DNA from: Patiriisocius sp047730165
GTDB lineage: Bacteria > Bacteroidota > Bacteroidia > Flavobacteriales > Flavobacteriaceae
Assembly: GCF_047730165.1 (NCBI RefSeq)
Contig: NZ_CP159834.1
Location: forward strand, 1,860,001-1,924,000
Direction: 5' to 3'
DNA length: 64,000 nt
The notes under the pieces are model-generated. The model saw only the letters and a list, made by a program, of their open reading frames with translations, was not told the origin of the DNA and did no database searches. Below are positions 33,258 through 43,237 of the stretch, piece by piece. A program made the translations under genes and the position numbers. Positions within the stretch are counted from its first letter, which is position 1. Every line of letters starts with the position of its first letter.

Positions 33258-34787
33258 ATGCAAAATAATGTCCTAATTCTTGACTTTGGATCACAATACA
33301 CACAACTTATCGCAAGACGCGTTCGCGAGTTAAATATCTACTGCGAGATCCATCCCTACAATAAAGTGCCAAAAGATTTATCATCATTTAAAGCCGTGGT
33401 TTTATCTGGGAGTCCGTCATCTGTGAGAGCAGAAGATGCACCAACACCAGATTTATCTAATATAAAAGGGAAACTACCCTTGCTTGGTGTTTGTTATGGA
33501 GCTCAGTTTATGGCGCATAATTTTGGTGGAGAAGTAACGCCTTCAAACATACGCGAGTATGGTCGTGCAAAATTAACAATGATAAAAGACGGAGAGGCAT
33601 TGTTCGCTAATATCGCTCAGGATACACAAGTATGGATGAGCCACAGTGATACTATTGGTACTTTACCAGAAGGCGGTGTACGATTAGCGAGTACGCCAGA
33701 TGTGTTAAATGCAGCGTATAGAATTGACGGAGAAGAAACATACGCGATACAGTTTCATCCAGAAGTGTATCACACAACTGACGGAAAACAATTGTTAGAG
33801 AATTTTCTAGTACATATGGCAGGTGTGGAGCAAAGTTGGACGCCAGCGTCCTTCGTTGAAACAACCGTAGCAGATTTAAAAAAGAAAATAGGGGATGATA
33901 AAGTGGTACTCGGCTTAAGTGGTGGTGTAGATTCTACGGTAGCCGCTATTCTTTTACACAAAGCCATAGGCAAAAACTTGTATTGCATATTTGTAAACAA
34001 TGGCTTGCTTCGGAAAAATGAATATAGTGACGTATTGTTACAATATAAAGATATGGGTCTTAACGTAAAAGGAGTGGATGCTTCTAAGCGTTTTCTAGAC
34101 GCATTAAAAGACCTTTCAGATCCTGAAGCAAAAAGAAAAGCCATCGGGAATGCTTTTATTGAAGTGTTTGATGATGAGGCAACTTCAATACAAGACGTAG
34201 TGTATCTAGCCCAAGGAACGATCTATCCAGATGTGATTGAGAGTGTTTCCGTTAATGGACCCTCAGTGACTATAAAGTCACATCATAATGTAGGTGGCTT
34301 ACCAGATTTTATGAAACTTAAAATTGTGGAGCCGCTTAGAATGTTGTTTAAAGATGAGGTGCGTAGAGTAGGGGCCCAAATGGGAATCGATCCTTTACTT
34401 TTAGGAAGACACCCTTTTCCAGGACCTGGATTAGCAATTAGAATTTTAGGCGATGTTACGGAAGAAAAAGTACGCATCCTTCAAGAGGTAGATGCTGTTT
34501 TTATCGACGGCTTACGCAAATGGAATCTATACGATAAGGTATGGCAAGCAGGCGCTATGTTATTACCTGTTAATAGCGTGGGCGTAATGGGCGATGAACG
34601 TACGTACGAAAAAGTAGTTGCGCTAAGAGCTGTAGAAAGCACAGACGGTATGACGGCAGACTGGGTAAATTTACCATACGAGTTTTTGCAAGAAACAAGC
34701 AATCATATAATAAATAGGGTAAAAGGCGTTAATAGAGTAGTATACGATATTAGTAGTAAGCCACCCGCAACGATTGAGTGGGAGTAG
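33258..34787 (+). CDS. guaA: GMP synthase (glutamine-hydrolysing)
   Basis: 509 residues from the ATG at 33258; a TTG two codons earlier is not needed. Domain order: class I glutaminase (1-190; Cys79 in GVCYGAQ, His/Glu in FHPEVYHT), ATP-pyrophosphatase (about 195-385; P-loop LGLSGGVDSTVAAIL), and C-terminal dimerisation domain ending PPATIEWE. It aminates XMP to GMP with glutamine. It is transcribed alone after a 259-bp gap that holds a GGGTGAA/TTCACCC hairpin (33095-33110). Confidence 0.97.
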   Translation: MQNNVLILDFGSQYTQLIARRVRELNIYCEIHPYNKVPKDLSSFKAVVLSGSPSSVRAEDAPTPDLSNIKGKLPLLGVCYGAQFMAHNFGGEVTPSNIREYGRAKLTMIKDGEALFANIAQDTQVWMSHSDTIGTLPEGGVRLASTPDVLNAAYRIDGEETYAIQFHPEVYHTTDGKQLLENFLVHMAGVEQSWTPASFVETTVADLKKKIGDDKVVLGLSGGVDSTVAAILLHKAIGKNLYCIFVNNGLLRKNEYSDVLLQYKDMGLNVKGVDASKRFLDALKDLSDPEAKRKAIGNAFIEVFDDEATSIQDVVYLAQGTIYPDVIESVSVNGPSVTIKSHHNVGGLPDFMKLKIVEPLRMLFKDEVRRVGAQMGIDPLLLGRHPFPGPGLAIRILGDVTEEKVRILQEVDAVFIDGLRKWNLYDKVWQAGAMLLPVNSVGVMGDERTYEKVVALRAVESTDGMTADWVNLPYEFLQETSNHIINRVKGVNRVVYDISSKPPATIEWE

Positions 34788-34911
34788 GAAAGAAGTTCAA
34801 ATTTTTGGCCTGGGTTTTATTATTTTTAGAAACTGACTGCAGGTATACCGAATACTTGGAATGGTACTTGTTTCAAGAAAAGTGAATTAAGAATTTCACA
34901 AGAGAAAATAT

Positions 34912-36816
34912 ATGTTAAAAAAAATCCTGATAACCCCCATGCTAGTGATGCTATTTCTTAGTGTAACTATGATGGCACAAGAAAAGTACAGAAGTCATAT
35001 AGTGAAGCGTGGTGAAACAATAGCCACAATAAGTAACAAGTATGGTATTTCAGAAAGAGCTATTCTAAAGCTGAACCCAGATTCTAAAGATGGCCTACGG
35101 GAGAACGCTGTGATTATTTTACCTAATAATGGAGTAATCGTAAAGCCTGGCACAGGAAGATCGTTTATTATTCATAAGGTGAGAAAAAGAGAAACTTTAT
35201 TCAGCCTGTCACAGAAATATAATGTGACGATTGACGATATCAAAAAATTTAATAAACAGCTATATGCTACGAGTCTTCGTAAGAATGATAAAATTAAAAT
35301 TCCGCAAGGCGAGCCAGTCGTAAGTGCCGAAACAGAAGTAACAACAAATACTGAGGTAGCTGCTATAGACAAGCACGCAGTGAAACCTAAGGAGACGGTT
35401 TACGGCATTGCAAGAATGTATGGGATCACGATGAATGAACTCATCGCTTTAAACCCGAGATTGACAACAGATTTGCCTATAGGTACAGTACTTAATGTAC
35501 CAGGTAAAGCAGTTACGGTAACTGCAAATATTGATGATGAGTGCTATGGTTTTTATACGGTGAAGCCAAAAGAAGGATTTTACAGAATAGAGAAAAATCT
35601 TGGGATGACCGAAGAAGAAATAGTCGCGTTAAACCCCTATGCAAAAGACGGATTAAAGGAAGGTATGATTCTCAAAATCCCAAAAGGGATTGCAATGATT
35701 GAAGCTTCAGGTAGCATAACAACTACAGATCTAGAGCGAACGATTAATAATCGTGAGACAAGAAGAATTGCATTGATGCTGCCTTTTCAATTGAGTAAGA
35801 CCCAAGTAGATTCTTTAGATTCTAAGGACGTTTTAAAAAGGAGTTCTGCTATGAGAGTTGCATTAGACTTTTATAGCGGTGCGCTATTGGCTACAGAGTT
35901 TATGAAAGATAAAGGGGTATCTACCATAGTGGATGTGTATGATACGGAAGGAAGAGAGAGTAAAGTGTCGAGTATTATTAACTCAAACAATTTTAGTGAA
36001 GTGGATGCAGTAATTGGGCCATTGCTAGGTGTAACAGTGGCAAGAGCAGCTGCAGATTTAAAACGAGAAAATATTCCTGTTTTTTCTCCTTTAAGTAATC
36101 GCGCTATAGATATGACATCAAATCTTTTTCAGACCATCCCGAGTGATGCTATGTTAGGTGATCGATTACTTAAGTATATGAAACCTCTAGCCGTAGACAA
36201 AAATGTTATTATAATTACAGATGGGAAAAGTGCTAGTGACAAAGCGAAGCTTGTTGCGGCTTTTCCTGGTGCAACCTTGATAAGTCCTAGAGAGCAAGGA
36301 TATATTTATGTAGCAGATGTAGATAAAAAACTCACCTCCACTAAAGAAAATTGGGTGATACTAGCAAGTGAGAATCCAATCATTGTAAGTAACGTGGTGC
36401 CTATGTTGAATGGAATTCCTGGAGACTACAACATCCGTCTTTTTACTATGGATAAGAACAATGCGTATGAATCTGATGATGTTTCTAATGTGCAATTAGC
36501 AAATTTAAATTTCACATTTCCATCTGTAAACAAGAGCTATGATTATTCAGCTAAAAACGCATTTTTAATTAGTTATAAAAACAAACATGGCGTGATGCCT
36601 AACCGTTTTGCGGTTCGTGGCTTTGATGTGACCTATGATGTATTATTGCGCTTAGCAAATGCAGATAATGTATATGAAGCCAGTGATGAAGACTTTATGA
36701 CCGAGTATGTTGAAAATAGATTTAGATACGGGAAAAAACTATTTTCTGGATATGAGAATACGGCGATGTATATTTTAAGATATACAGATAAATTACAATT
36801 TGAAGTTTTAGATTAA
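34912..36816 (+). CDS. Four-LysM protein with periplasmic-binding-like domain
   Basis: 634 residues. Signal peptide (1-22, ends MMAQ). Four LysM modules: about 26-70 (HIVKRGETIATISNKYG), 84-130 (HKVRKRETLFSLSQKY), 153-197 (AVKPKETVYGIARMYG) and 213-256 (YTVKPKEGFYRIEKNLG). From about 280 to the end comes a type I periplasmic-binding fold (IALMLPFQLSK, VDAVIGPLLGVTVARAAADL, IPVFSPLSN). Such proteins likely bind peptidoglycan with the N-part; the C-part may bind a ligand or act as an LpoA-like activator of wall synthases. OsmC follows after 4 bp. Confidence 0.88.
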   Translation: MLKKILITPMLVMLFLSVTMMAQEKYRSHIVKRGETIATISNKYGISERAILKLNPDSKDGLRENAVIILPNNGVIVKPGTGRSFIIHKVRKRETLFSLSQKYNVTIDDIKKFNKQLYATSLRKNDKIKIPQGEPVVSAETEVTTNTEVAAIDKHAVKPKETVYGIARMYGITMNELIALNPRLTTDLPIGTVLNVPGKAVTVTANIDDECYGFYTVKPKEGFYRIEKNLGMTEEEIVALNPYAKDGLKEGMILKIPKGIAMIEASGSITTTDLERTINNRETRRIALMLPFQLSKTQVDSLDSKDVLKRSSAMRVALDFYSGALLATEFMKDKGVSTIVDVYDTEGRESKVSSIINSNNFSEVDAVIGPLLGVTVARAAADLKRENIPVFSPLSNRAIDMTSNLFQTIPSDAMLGDRLLKYMKPLAVDKNVIIITDGKSASDKAKLVAAFPGATLISPREQGYIYVADVDKKLTSTKENWVILASENPIIVSNVVPMLNGIPGDYNIRLFTMDKNNAYESDDVSNVQLANLNFTFPSVNKSYDYSAKNAFLISYKNKHGVMPNRFAVRGFDVTYDVLLRLANADNVYEASDEDFMTEYVENRFRYGKKLFSGYENTAMYILRYTDKLQFEVLD

Positions 36817-36820
36817 CTCT

Positions 36821-37225
36821 ATGAGCACAGCAACCATAAAATATGTAGGAGGTCTTCGCACAGCGTGCACCCATGTAACATCTGGCAATAGTTTTATTAC
36901 AGATGCGCCAATAGACAATAACGGAAAAGGAGAAGCTTTTTCTCCTACAGATATCGTAGCGACTGGTCTTGCGAGTTGTATGCTTACCGTAATGGGGATT
37001 AAGGCAGAACAGCTTAATGTTTCTTTAGATGGAGCAACCGCTGCCGTTACAAAAACAATGGCAAGTGATCCACGCAGGATTTCAAATATTAAGGTGGTAC
37101 TTCAGTTTCCGTCTGTTGTTTCAGAAAAAGAACAAGCTATTTTAGAAAGAACCGCAAACACCTGTCCTGTGCATTACAGCCTGCATCCAGATATCGAAAA
37201 AGACATTTCTTTTATTTGGGGATAA
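36821..37225 (+). CDS. OsmC-family peroxiredoxin
   Basis: 134 residues. Both redox cysteines of the OsmC/Ohr fold are present: GLASCMLTVMGIKAE (about Cys53) and NTCPVHYSL (about Cys117). These enzymes reduce organic or fatty-acid hydroperoxides; members with PTDIVATGLASCM belong to the OsmC rather than Ohr branch. In a bacillithiol organism the reducing partner could be a thiol-linked system, but the sequence does not show it. It follows the LysM gene by 4 bp, probably co-transcribed. Confidence 0.9.
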   Translation: MSTATIKYVGGLRTACTHVTSGNSFITDAPIDNNGKGEAFSPTDIVATGLASCMLTVMGIKAEQLNVSLDGATAAVTKTMASDPRRISNIKVVLQFPSVVSEKEQAILERTANTCPVHYSLHPDIEKDISFIWG

Positions 37226-37268
37226 GAATGGAGTCTCTTTTTTCGTTGTTAGACTTTATACCCATCAC

Positions 37269-37811
37269 ATGAAAATTTTAGCACTACTAAGTATCATTTT
37301 TTCATTGGTTTCATTGTCAGGTTTTTCTCAAGAAGAGAAAATGAAATGGAATGAAGGGAAACTGCTTAGTTGGGAAGATTTTAGAGGTACTCCTAACGAG
37401 TCACAAGATTTTGTGGCCAGCACCAATTCTGGCATTTCACTTGGCTTTAGCAGTAAAACAAGCAATGGAGTTTCAACATACTTCATAGCAATAGATAGTT
37501 ATTTTTATCCAGACAGGTCGTGGTTTCGTCCAGGTATTGTCGATGATTATATTTTAAAGCACGAACAAACACATTTTGATATTTCAGAAATACATGCTCG
37601 TTTGTTAAGAAAAAAACTTGCGGTTCTAGATCAACTTGATCCCGCTTACAAGCTTAAAGTAGAGCAAATTTATAACCATAATGAAAAGGAACGTGCGGCG
37701 TTTCAATCTGATTTTGATAGGGAAACATCGCATTCTAAGAACCCTGAAGAAGAACGAGTTTGGGAACAAAAAGTAACGAATCTATTAAAAGAACTAGATG
37801 CCTGGAAATAA
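37269..37811 (+). CDS. DUF922 putative secreted zinc protease
   Basis: 180 residues with a signal peptide (SLVSLSGFSQ, cut near 20). The DUF922 domain has SWEDFRGTPN and the metal motif HEQTHFDI (HExxH at about 98-102, followed by E/R-rich helices). It is predicted to be a Zn-dependent peptidase of the envelope; activity has not been shown for close relatives that I know of. The small DUF3820 gene starts about 4 bp after its stop. Confidence 0.85.
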   Translation: MKILALLSIIFSLVSLSGFSQEEKMKWNEGKLLSWEDFRGTPNESQDFVASTNSGISLGFSSKTSNGVSTYFIAIDSYFYPDRSWFRPGIVDDYILKHEQTHFDISEIHARLLRKKLAVLDQLDPAYKLKVEQIYNHNEKERAAFQSDFDRETSHSKNPEEERVWEQKVTNLLKELDAWK

Positions 37812-37815
37812 CGAA

Positions 37816-38046
37816 ATGAATCAACCCATAGGTCCAGACCCGAAACATCTTATAGAATTGGCAAACTATAAAATGCCTTTTGGTAAGTTTAAAGGGCGCT
37901 ATCTTGTAGACCTTCCAGAGCCCTATTACACGTGGTTTAGACAAAAAGGATTCCCAGAAGGCAAGTTAGGACGCCTTATGGCAGAGATGAATGAGATTAA
38001 AATTAATGGGCTAGAACCATTAGTTAGAAAATTTATTCGGAAATAG
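37816..38046 (+). CDS. DUF3820 small protein
   Basis: 76 residues from the ATG at 37816; an ATG at 37798 would overlap the upstream gene by 14 bp and is less likely. The DUF3820 core MPFGKFKGRYLVDLPEPYYTWFRQKGFPEGKLG covers most of the protein. The family, sometimes called putative quorum-sensing-regulated virulence factors, has no firm function; the YG/FGKxKG motif resembles nuclease-associated modules. It is likely co-transcribed with the DUF922 gene. Confidence 0.8.
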   Translation: MNQPIGPDPKHLIELANYKMPFGKFKGRYLVDLPEPYYTWFRQKGFPEGKLGRLMAEMNEIKINGLEPLVRKFIRK

Positions 38047-38107
38047 TAATGGTGTGACGCAACCTCTTTTATAAAAGGACATCTTACTAGTATAAAACCG
38101 CACACAC

Positions 38108-38482
38108 ATGAAGTTAATTGTACTAAAATCGGCCTTTAGGTTCTTTCCAGAAGTATTGCTAACACTCGTGGTTTTGTATTATTGGTCCTTGACCGCTTCC
38201 CTTTTTAATCCAGTTGCAATTTTCTTATTAATACCGCTTGCGGTTCTATTTTTATGGAACAACAAAACGCTAGGGGTGATAATCGCATCTATTTTTTTAG
38301 TAGCTACGCTCTATTTAAGTCTGGCATTATTTTCAGATCTCATTAAAGTGGAGACATTTTATCCTGAAGGATTAAAGTTATTAGTAGGAGGTATTTTGTT
38401 TTTGGGCATTGCAGGTTTTGCAGCAGTATGGATGCTCGTAAAGCACACAAAAAAACCGCCAGGACGTATTATTCTCAATTAG
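38108..38482 (+). CDS. Small four-helix membrane protein
   Basis: 124 residues, nearly all hydrophobic, with about four transmembrane helices (14-32, 36-50, 55-75, 88-110) and a basic tail KHTKKPPGR. It could belong to a DUF2568/YrdB-like group, but the similarity is only in hydrophobicity. No catalytic residues are seen. A strong terminator follows 34 bp later, ending this transcription unit. Confidence 0.7.
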   Translation: MKLIVLKSAFRFFPEVLLTLVVLYYWSLTASLFNPVAIFLLIPLAVLFLWNNKTLGVIIASIFLVATLYLSLALFSDLIKVETFYPEGLKLLVGGILFLGIAGFAAVWMLVKHTKKPPGRIILN

Positions 38483-38515
38483 AAGTTTAAGTTTATTTTT
38501 TTTTTCATAGTTGCA

Positions 38516-38546
38516 AAAACCCTCAAGTATCGAACTTGAGGGTTTT
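38516..38546 (+). terminator. Rho-independent terminator
   Basis: 12-bp stem AAAACCCTCAAG / CTTGAGGGTTTT, 7-nt loop. Confidence 0.88.
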
Positions 38547-38608
38547 CGTCATTAGTGATTTAAGCTAATTATTTGCTTTTTCATCCCATCAGGTAATAGA
38601 GAATAGTC

Positions 38609-38616
38609 TATCTTTG
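38609..38616 (+). promoter_or_regulatory. -7 box upstream of pyrG
   Basis: TATCTTTG, 32 bp before the pyrG start, matches TAnnTTTG. No TTG at the usual distance. Confidence 0.6.
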
Positions 38617-38647
38617 CATCCCGTAAACACATCAAGAAAAGGTATCC

Positions 38648-40258
38648 ATGACTACTACAAAATATATCTTCGTTACGGGCGGAGTTTCATCATCTTTAGG
38701 AAAAGGAATTATTGCCGCGTCACTAGCTAAGTTGCTACAAGCTAGAGGCTATCGTGTGACGATTCAGAAACTAGACCCTTATATTAATATTGATCCAGGA
38801 ACCCTAAATCCATACGAGCATGGAGAATGTTACGTGACGGATGACGGTGCAGAAACAGATCTTGATTTAGGACACTACGAGCGGTTTCTAAATACACCTA
38901 CTTCACAAGCTAATAACGTAACAACGGGACGCATTTACCAAAGCGTAATCGACAAAGAACGTCGTGGCGAGTTTTTAGGTAAAACAGTACAGGTGGTGCC
39001 ACATATCACAAACGAAATAAAAGAACGCATCCAGATTCTTGGTAAAAGCGGTGACTATGATATCGTGATTACAGAAATAGGAGGGACGGTAGGTGATATC
39101 GAATCGTTACCATATATAGAATCTGTACGACAGTTAAAGTGGGAGCTAGGCGATGATAATGCGCTAGTGATTCACCTAACACTTATTCCTTACTTATCTG
39201 CTGCCGGCGAACTTAAAACCAAGCCAACACAGCACTCTGTAAAAACCTTAATGGAAAGTGGAATCAGAGCAGATATTCTAGTCTGTAGAACAGAGCACGA
39301 ATTGAGCGAAGATTTAAAGAAGAAATTGGCTCTATTTTGTAATGTGCAGAAAGAAGCCGTGATTCAGTCTATAGATGCTTCTACCATATACGATGTGCCA
39401 AACATGATGTTAGAAGAAGGGCTAGATGTAGTGACACTTCATAAATTAAAATTATTAAATACAGTAGAGCCAAACCTTAAGCATTGGAATGCGTTCTTAA
39501 AAAGACATAAAAACCCGAAGGCCGAAGTGACTATCGGACTCATAGGTAAATACGTCGAGCTTCAGGATAGTTATAAATCGATTCTAGAATCATTTATTCA
39601 CGCAGGAGCAGAAAACGAAGTGAAGGTGAATGTAAAATCTATTCATAGTGAATATATTAATGCCGAAAATATTTCAGAAGAACTACAAGGACTCAACGGG
39701 ATTCTCGTTGCTCCAGGTTTTGGAGAGCGCGGTATAGAAGGGAAAATTGAAGCTGTGCGGTATGCACGAGAAAATAACTTACCATTTTTTGGTATTTGTT
39801 TAGGGATGCAAATGGCCGTTATTGAGTACTCCCGAAATGTGCTCGGCTTGAAAAATGCAAACAGCATCGAGATGGATCCTGGTACGAAGGAGCCTGTAAT
39901 TAACTTAATGGAAGACCAGAAAAACATTACAGAAATGGGTGGGACTATGCGTTTAGGTTCGTGGAAATGTGAACTGGTTAAAGGAAGTAAAGTATACGGT
40001 ATTTACGGAAAAGATACGATAGACGAACGTCACAGACATCGCTATGAATACAACAATGACTACCGTGACGTCCTTGAAGAAGCTGGATTAGCCACGACAG
40101 GTACCAATCCAGAAACGGGCCTTGTAGAGATTATAGAAATTCCAGAACATCCTTATTTTGTTGGAGTTCAATACCATCCAGAATATAAGAGTACCGTGGC
40201 GAACCCACATCCCTTGTTCGTCTCTTTTGTAAAAGCAGCACACGAACATTCAAAATAA
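38648..40258 (+). CDS. pyrG: CTP synthase
   Basis: 536 residues. N-terminal amidoligase: GGVSSSLGKGIIAASLAKLL (P-loop), KLDPYINIDPGTLNPYEHGECYV, HYERF. C-terminal class I glutaminase: nucleophile Cys in FFGICLGMQ and the YHPEYKS triad part. It makes CTP from UTP, ATP and glutamine. yidC follows after 126 bp in the same direction, a pairing often seen in Bacteroidota, probably for co-expression rather than a shared pathway. Confidence 0.97.
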   Translation: MTTTKYIFVTGGVSSSLGKGIIAASLAKLLQARGYRVTIQKLDPYINIDPGTLNPYEHGECYVTDDGAETDLDLGHYERFLNTPTSQANNVTTGRIYQSVIDKERRGEFLGKTVQVVPHITNEIKERIQILGKSGDYDIVITEIGGTVGDIESLPYIESVRQLKWELGDDNALVIHLTLIPYLSAAGELKTKPTQHSVKTLMESGIRADILVCRTEHELSEDLKKKLALFCNVQKEAVIQSIDASTIYDVPNMMLEEGLDVVTLHKLKLLNTVEPNLKHWNAFLKRHKNPKAEVTIGLIGKYVELQDSYKSILESFIHAGAENEVKVNVKSIHSEYINAENISEELQGLNGILVAPGFGERGIEGKIEAVRYARENNLPFFGICLGMQMAVIEYSRNVLGLKNANSIEMDPGTKEPVINLMEDQKNITEMGGTMRLGSWKCELVKGSKVYGIYGKDTIDERHRHRYEYNNDYRDVLEEAGLATTGTNPETGLVEIIEIPEHPYFVGVQYHPEYKSTVANPHPLFVSFVKAAHEHSK

Positions 40259-40384
40259 CAGACAATCTGGCAAAAATGAAGCGAAGGCTAGGTTTTTGAA
40301 AACAAAGAAAAACGAATACAGTATTTTGCTAACCCAAAGCCGTTAGGCAGGAATATTAAAATAACCTCACCCAGAGGCAAGAAT

Positions 40385-42256
40385 ATGGAAAAAAGTAAAT
40401 TTGATTTAAATTCGATCATAGGTTTCTTATTAATAGGAGGAATCCTGATATGGATGCTTTATTTAAATAAGCCTAGTGAAGAAGAGATACTAGCAGAAGA
40501 AGCTAAAATAGAGGCAGCAGCTGAGGCGCTAGCAGAAGCAAATAAAGCAAAAGAGTCAACTACCTTAACAGAGGCTACAGAACAAATGGCCATAGCGCCT
40601 AATGACTCTGTCGCGATGTTGCAGTTGTCTAGTAAATTAGGATCCTTTGCCTACTCTGGAACTACGGCTGGAACCACCGTTGTTGAAAATGATGTATTAT
40701 ATCTTGAAGTTAGCAACAAAGGTGGGTACATTACGGAAGCACGTTTAAAAAACTTTAGTACCTACGATTCTATTCCTGTATATCTTATAAAGGATGGAAA
40801 CGCGAGCTTTAACTTAAAGTTCACTTCAGAAAACAGAACGCTTAATACGAGAGATTTATACTTTGAGCCATCATTGTCACAAAACGGACAGAACCAAGTA
40901 TTGACGATGCGTCTTAAGACGGCCGCAGATAAATACATTGAATACCGTTATGAGTTAATTCCTGGGCAGTATATGACCAATTTTGGGATTCGTTCTCAAG
41001 GGCTAGATGGAATATTAGATACAAGTGCGCCGCTAGAAATAGACTGGAAACTAAAAGGATACCGTCACGCAAAGAGTATCTCTTATGAAAACAGATATAC
41101 GCGTTTAACGTATGAATATGAAGGCGATAAGCACTCAAAGCTAGATCCTACTGGAGAGGATGAAGAAACAGAAAAAGACGTGAGTTGGATGAATTTTCGT
41201 CAACACTTTTTTAGTTCTATGATATTGACAGATGATCCTTTTAAAGAAGTGAAATTCAGTTCTGTAGACCTTGTTGAAGACGAAGAAATAGATACGGTGT
41301 ATACGAAACACTATGGAGCAAAAATGTTATTAGCGCCTAAGGGAGGTGCATTGGCTTATAATATGAATATGTATTATGGTCCAACAGATTATAAAATATT
41401 TCAGGAATACGATCGTAACTTAGATGAAGCGATGCCTTTAGGTTGGGGAATTTTTGGAGTGATTAATAAGTTTGTAATCATCCCTTTATTTGGCTTCTTG
41501 ACAAAATACTTAAGTGCGGGTATTGCGATTATCGTGATGACGATCTTGATAAAGTTATTGCTCTCTTTTGTACAGTACAAGCAATACTTAGCGCAGGCTA
41601 AAATGAAAGTATTGAAACCAGAGATTGATGCTATTAAGGCAAAGTTTGAAGGGAACAAAATGAAGATCCAACAAGAGACTATGAAGTTGCAGAACATTGC
41701 AGGCGCAAGTCCTCTTAAAGGTTGTTTACCCGCCATTCTGCAAATTCCTGTGTTCTATGCCTTGTTTACATTTTTCCCTACGGCAATAGACTTGAGGCAG
41801 AAAAGCTTCTTGTGGGCAGATGATTTATCTAGTTATGATACCATATTAGAACTTCCTTTCAACATTCCATTTTATGGAGATCACGTAAGTTTATTTCCTA
41901 TTCTAGCATCCCTTGCCATTTTCTATTATATGACGATGACTATGGGCCAGAGTATGCAAGCGCAGCAACAACCGGGAATGCCTAATATGAAGATCTTGAT
42001 GTACTTGTCACCACTCTTTATGTTAGTGTTCTTTAACAACTATGCAAGTGGATTATCATTGTATTACTTCATTTCAAACTTGATTACGATTGGTATTATG
42101 CTCGTCATTAAAAATGTGATTCTTGATGAAGAAAAGATAAAAGCACAGATCCAAGTGAAAAAAGCCAAGCCAAAGAAACAGAACAAGTTTCAGAAGAAGA
42201 TGGCGAACATGATGGAGCAAGCAGAGCAACAACAGAAAACGGGTAAAAAGAAGTAG
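40385..42256 (+). CDS. yidC: Membrane protein insertase YidC
   Basis: 623 residues. N-terminal membrane anchor (about 13-28), a large periplasmic beta-domain (about 60-350), then the conserved five-helix insertase core from about 360 (GWGIFGVINKFVIIPLFGFL, AKMKVLKPEIDAIKAKF, GCLPAILQIPVFYALFTFF). The C-terminus is strongly basic (KKAKPKKQNKFQKK), which helps ribosome binding. It inserts proteins into the inner membrane alone or with SecYEG. Confidence 0.96.
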   Translation: MEKSKFDLNSIIGFLLIGGILIWMLYLNKPSEEEILAEEAKIEAAAEALAEANKAKESTTLTEATEQMAIAPNDSVAMLQLSSKLGSFAYSGTTAGTTVVENDVLYLEVSNKGGYITEARLKNFSTYDSIPVYLIKDGNASFNLKFTSENRTLNTRDLYFEPSLSQNGQNQVLTMRLKTAADKYIEYRYELIPGQYMTNFGIRSQGLDGILDTSAPLEIDWKLKGYRHAKSISYENRYTRLTYEYEGDKHSKLDPTGEDEETEKDVSWMNFRQHFFSSMILTDDPFKEVKFSSVDLVEDEEIDTVYTKHYGAKMLLAPKGGALAYNMNMYYGPTDYKIFQEYDRNLDEAMPLGWGIFGVINKFVIIPLFGFLTKYLSAGIAIIVMTILIKLLLSFVQYKQYLAQAKMKVLKPEIDAIKAKFEGNKMKIQQETMKLQNIAGASPLKGCLPAILQIPVFYALFTFFPTAIDLRQKSFLWADDLSSYDTILELPFNIPFYGDHVSLFPILASLAIFYYMTMTMGQSMQAQQQPGMPNMKILMYLSPLFMLVFFNNYASGLSLYYFISNLITIGIMLVIKNVILDEEKIKAQIQVKKAKPKKQNKFQKKMANMMEQAEQQQKTGKKK

Positions 42257-42525
42257 ATTACAATGGCAATTCTGAACTTGGTTCAGAAAGCAGGATGCAG
42301 TTGCAGTAATGGTAAAGGGGTAGAAGTTGAATTTAATAGGAGTTTTGACCAGTTTTTTTAGTACGTACTTGTTGCTACTATTTGGCGCTTCCAAAATGGC
42401 GGTCTATTTTTCTTAACTACTAACTACTGGTTACTATGTACTAAAAATTGGCATTCTTTTTGAAATATGTTCATCAGATTCAATAGTTGGACACTTTTCA
42501 CGTTAGACTTAAAAGTAAATCACTT

Positions 42526-43215
42526 ATGCGTTTTTTAATCCCTTTATTTTTATTGGTTGTTTCCTTCGGAAATGCCCAAGAGATAAACCAAATGGACACC
42601 AATGGTGCCCGCCATGGTCTTTGGAAAAAATATTTTGAAGGCACCAAGCAACTTCGGTATGAAGGCACGTTTGATCACGGAAAAGAAGTAGGTATCTTCA
42701 AGTTTTATTGTGATGACTGTAAGGGGCAACCTGCTGTTACAAAAGAATTCACATTAGCAAACGCAATTGCTGACGTGAAATACTTTACGGTCAAAGCAAA
42801 ATTAGTGAGCGAAGGCAAGATGGATGGAAAGTTGAGAATAGGCGAGTGGCTTACGTATCACAAAAAAGGTGCTGGGGTGATGACTAAAGAAACCTACCAG
42901 GACGGAAAGCTTACAAATAAAAAATATGTGTACTACCCGAATGGTGTGGTAGCAGAAGAAGCTACCTACGCTAAGGGGCTTCTAGATGGTACCAGTAATT
43001 TTTATAGCTACGATGCAAAGTTGTTGAAAGAATTAATATACAAAAACGACTTATTAGAAGGTCCAGCGGTATATTATGACGCAACAGGAGCAAAATTGAT
43101 GGAGGGCGTTTATGTAAATGACCGAAAGAAAGGCATCTGGAAATTTTATAAAGATGGAGTCGTGGATAAAGAAGAAACATTTCCGAAGCCATTAGAGAAG
43201 AATAAGAAAAATTAA
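42526..43215 (+). CDS. Secreted MORN-repeat (YwqK-like) protein
   Basis: 229 residues from the ATG at 42526, chosen because it opens directly into the signal peptide MRFLIPLFLLVVSFGNAQ; the upstream TTG frame adds a non-secretory leader. The mature protein has about seven degenerate MORN-like units (GLWKKYFEGTKQLRYEGTFDHGKEVG, TKETYQDGKLTNKKYVYYPNG, KKGIWKFYKDG). It is related in type to the cassette protein at 1825-2778 but much more diverged between units. The role is unknown; a terminator follows at 43238. Confidence 0.82.
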   Translation: MRFLIPLFLLVVSFGNAQEINQMDTNGARHGLWKKYFEGTKQLRYEGTFDHGKEVGIFKFYCDDCKGQPAVTKEFTLANAIADVKYFTVKAKLVSEGKMDGKLRIGEWLTYHKKGAGVMTKETYQDGKLTNKKYVYYPNGVVAEEATYAKGLLDGTSNFYSYDAKLLKELIYKNDLLEGPAVYYDATGAKLMEGVYVNDRKKGIWKFYKDGVVDKEETFPKPLEKNKKN

Positions 43216-43237
43216 GAGTCAGGATGACCTCAATTTT

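Noticed and set aside
37798..38046. Longer start for the DUF3820 gene
   Set aside because: It would overlap the upstream stop by 14 bp, and the conserved core begins well after the second ATG.
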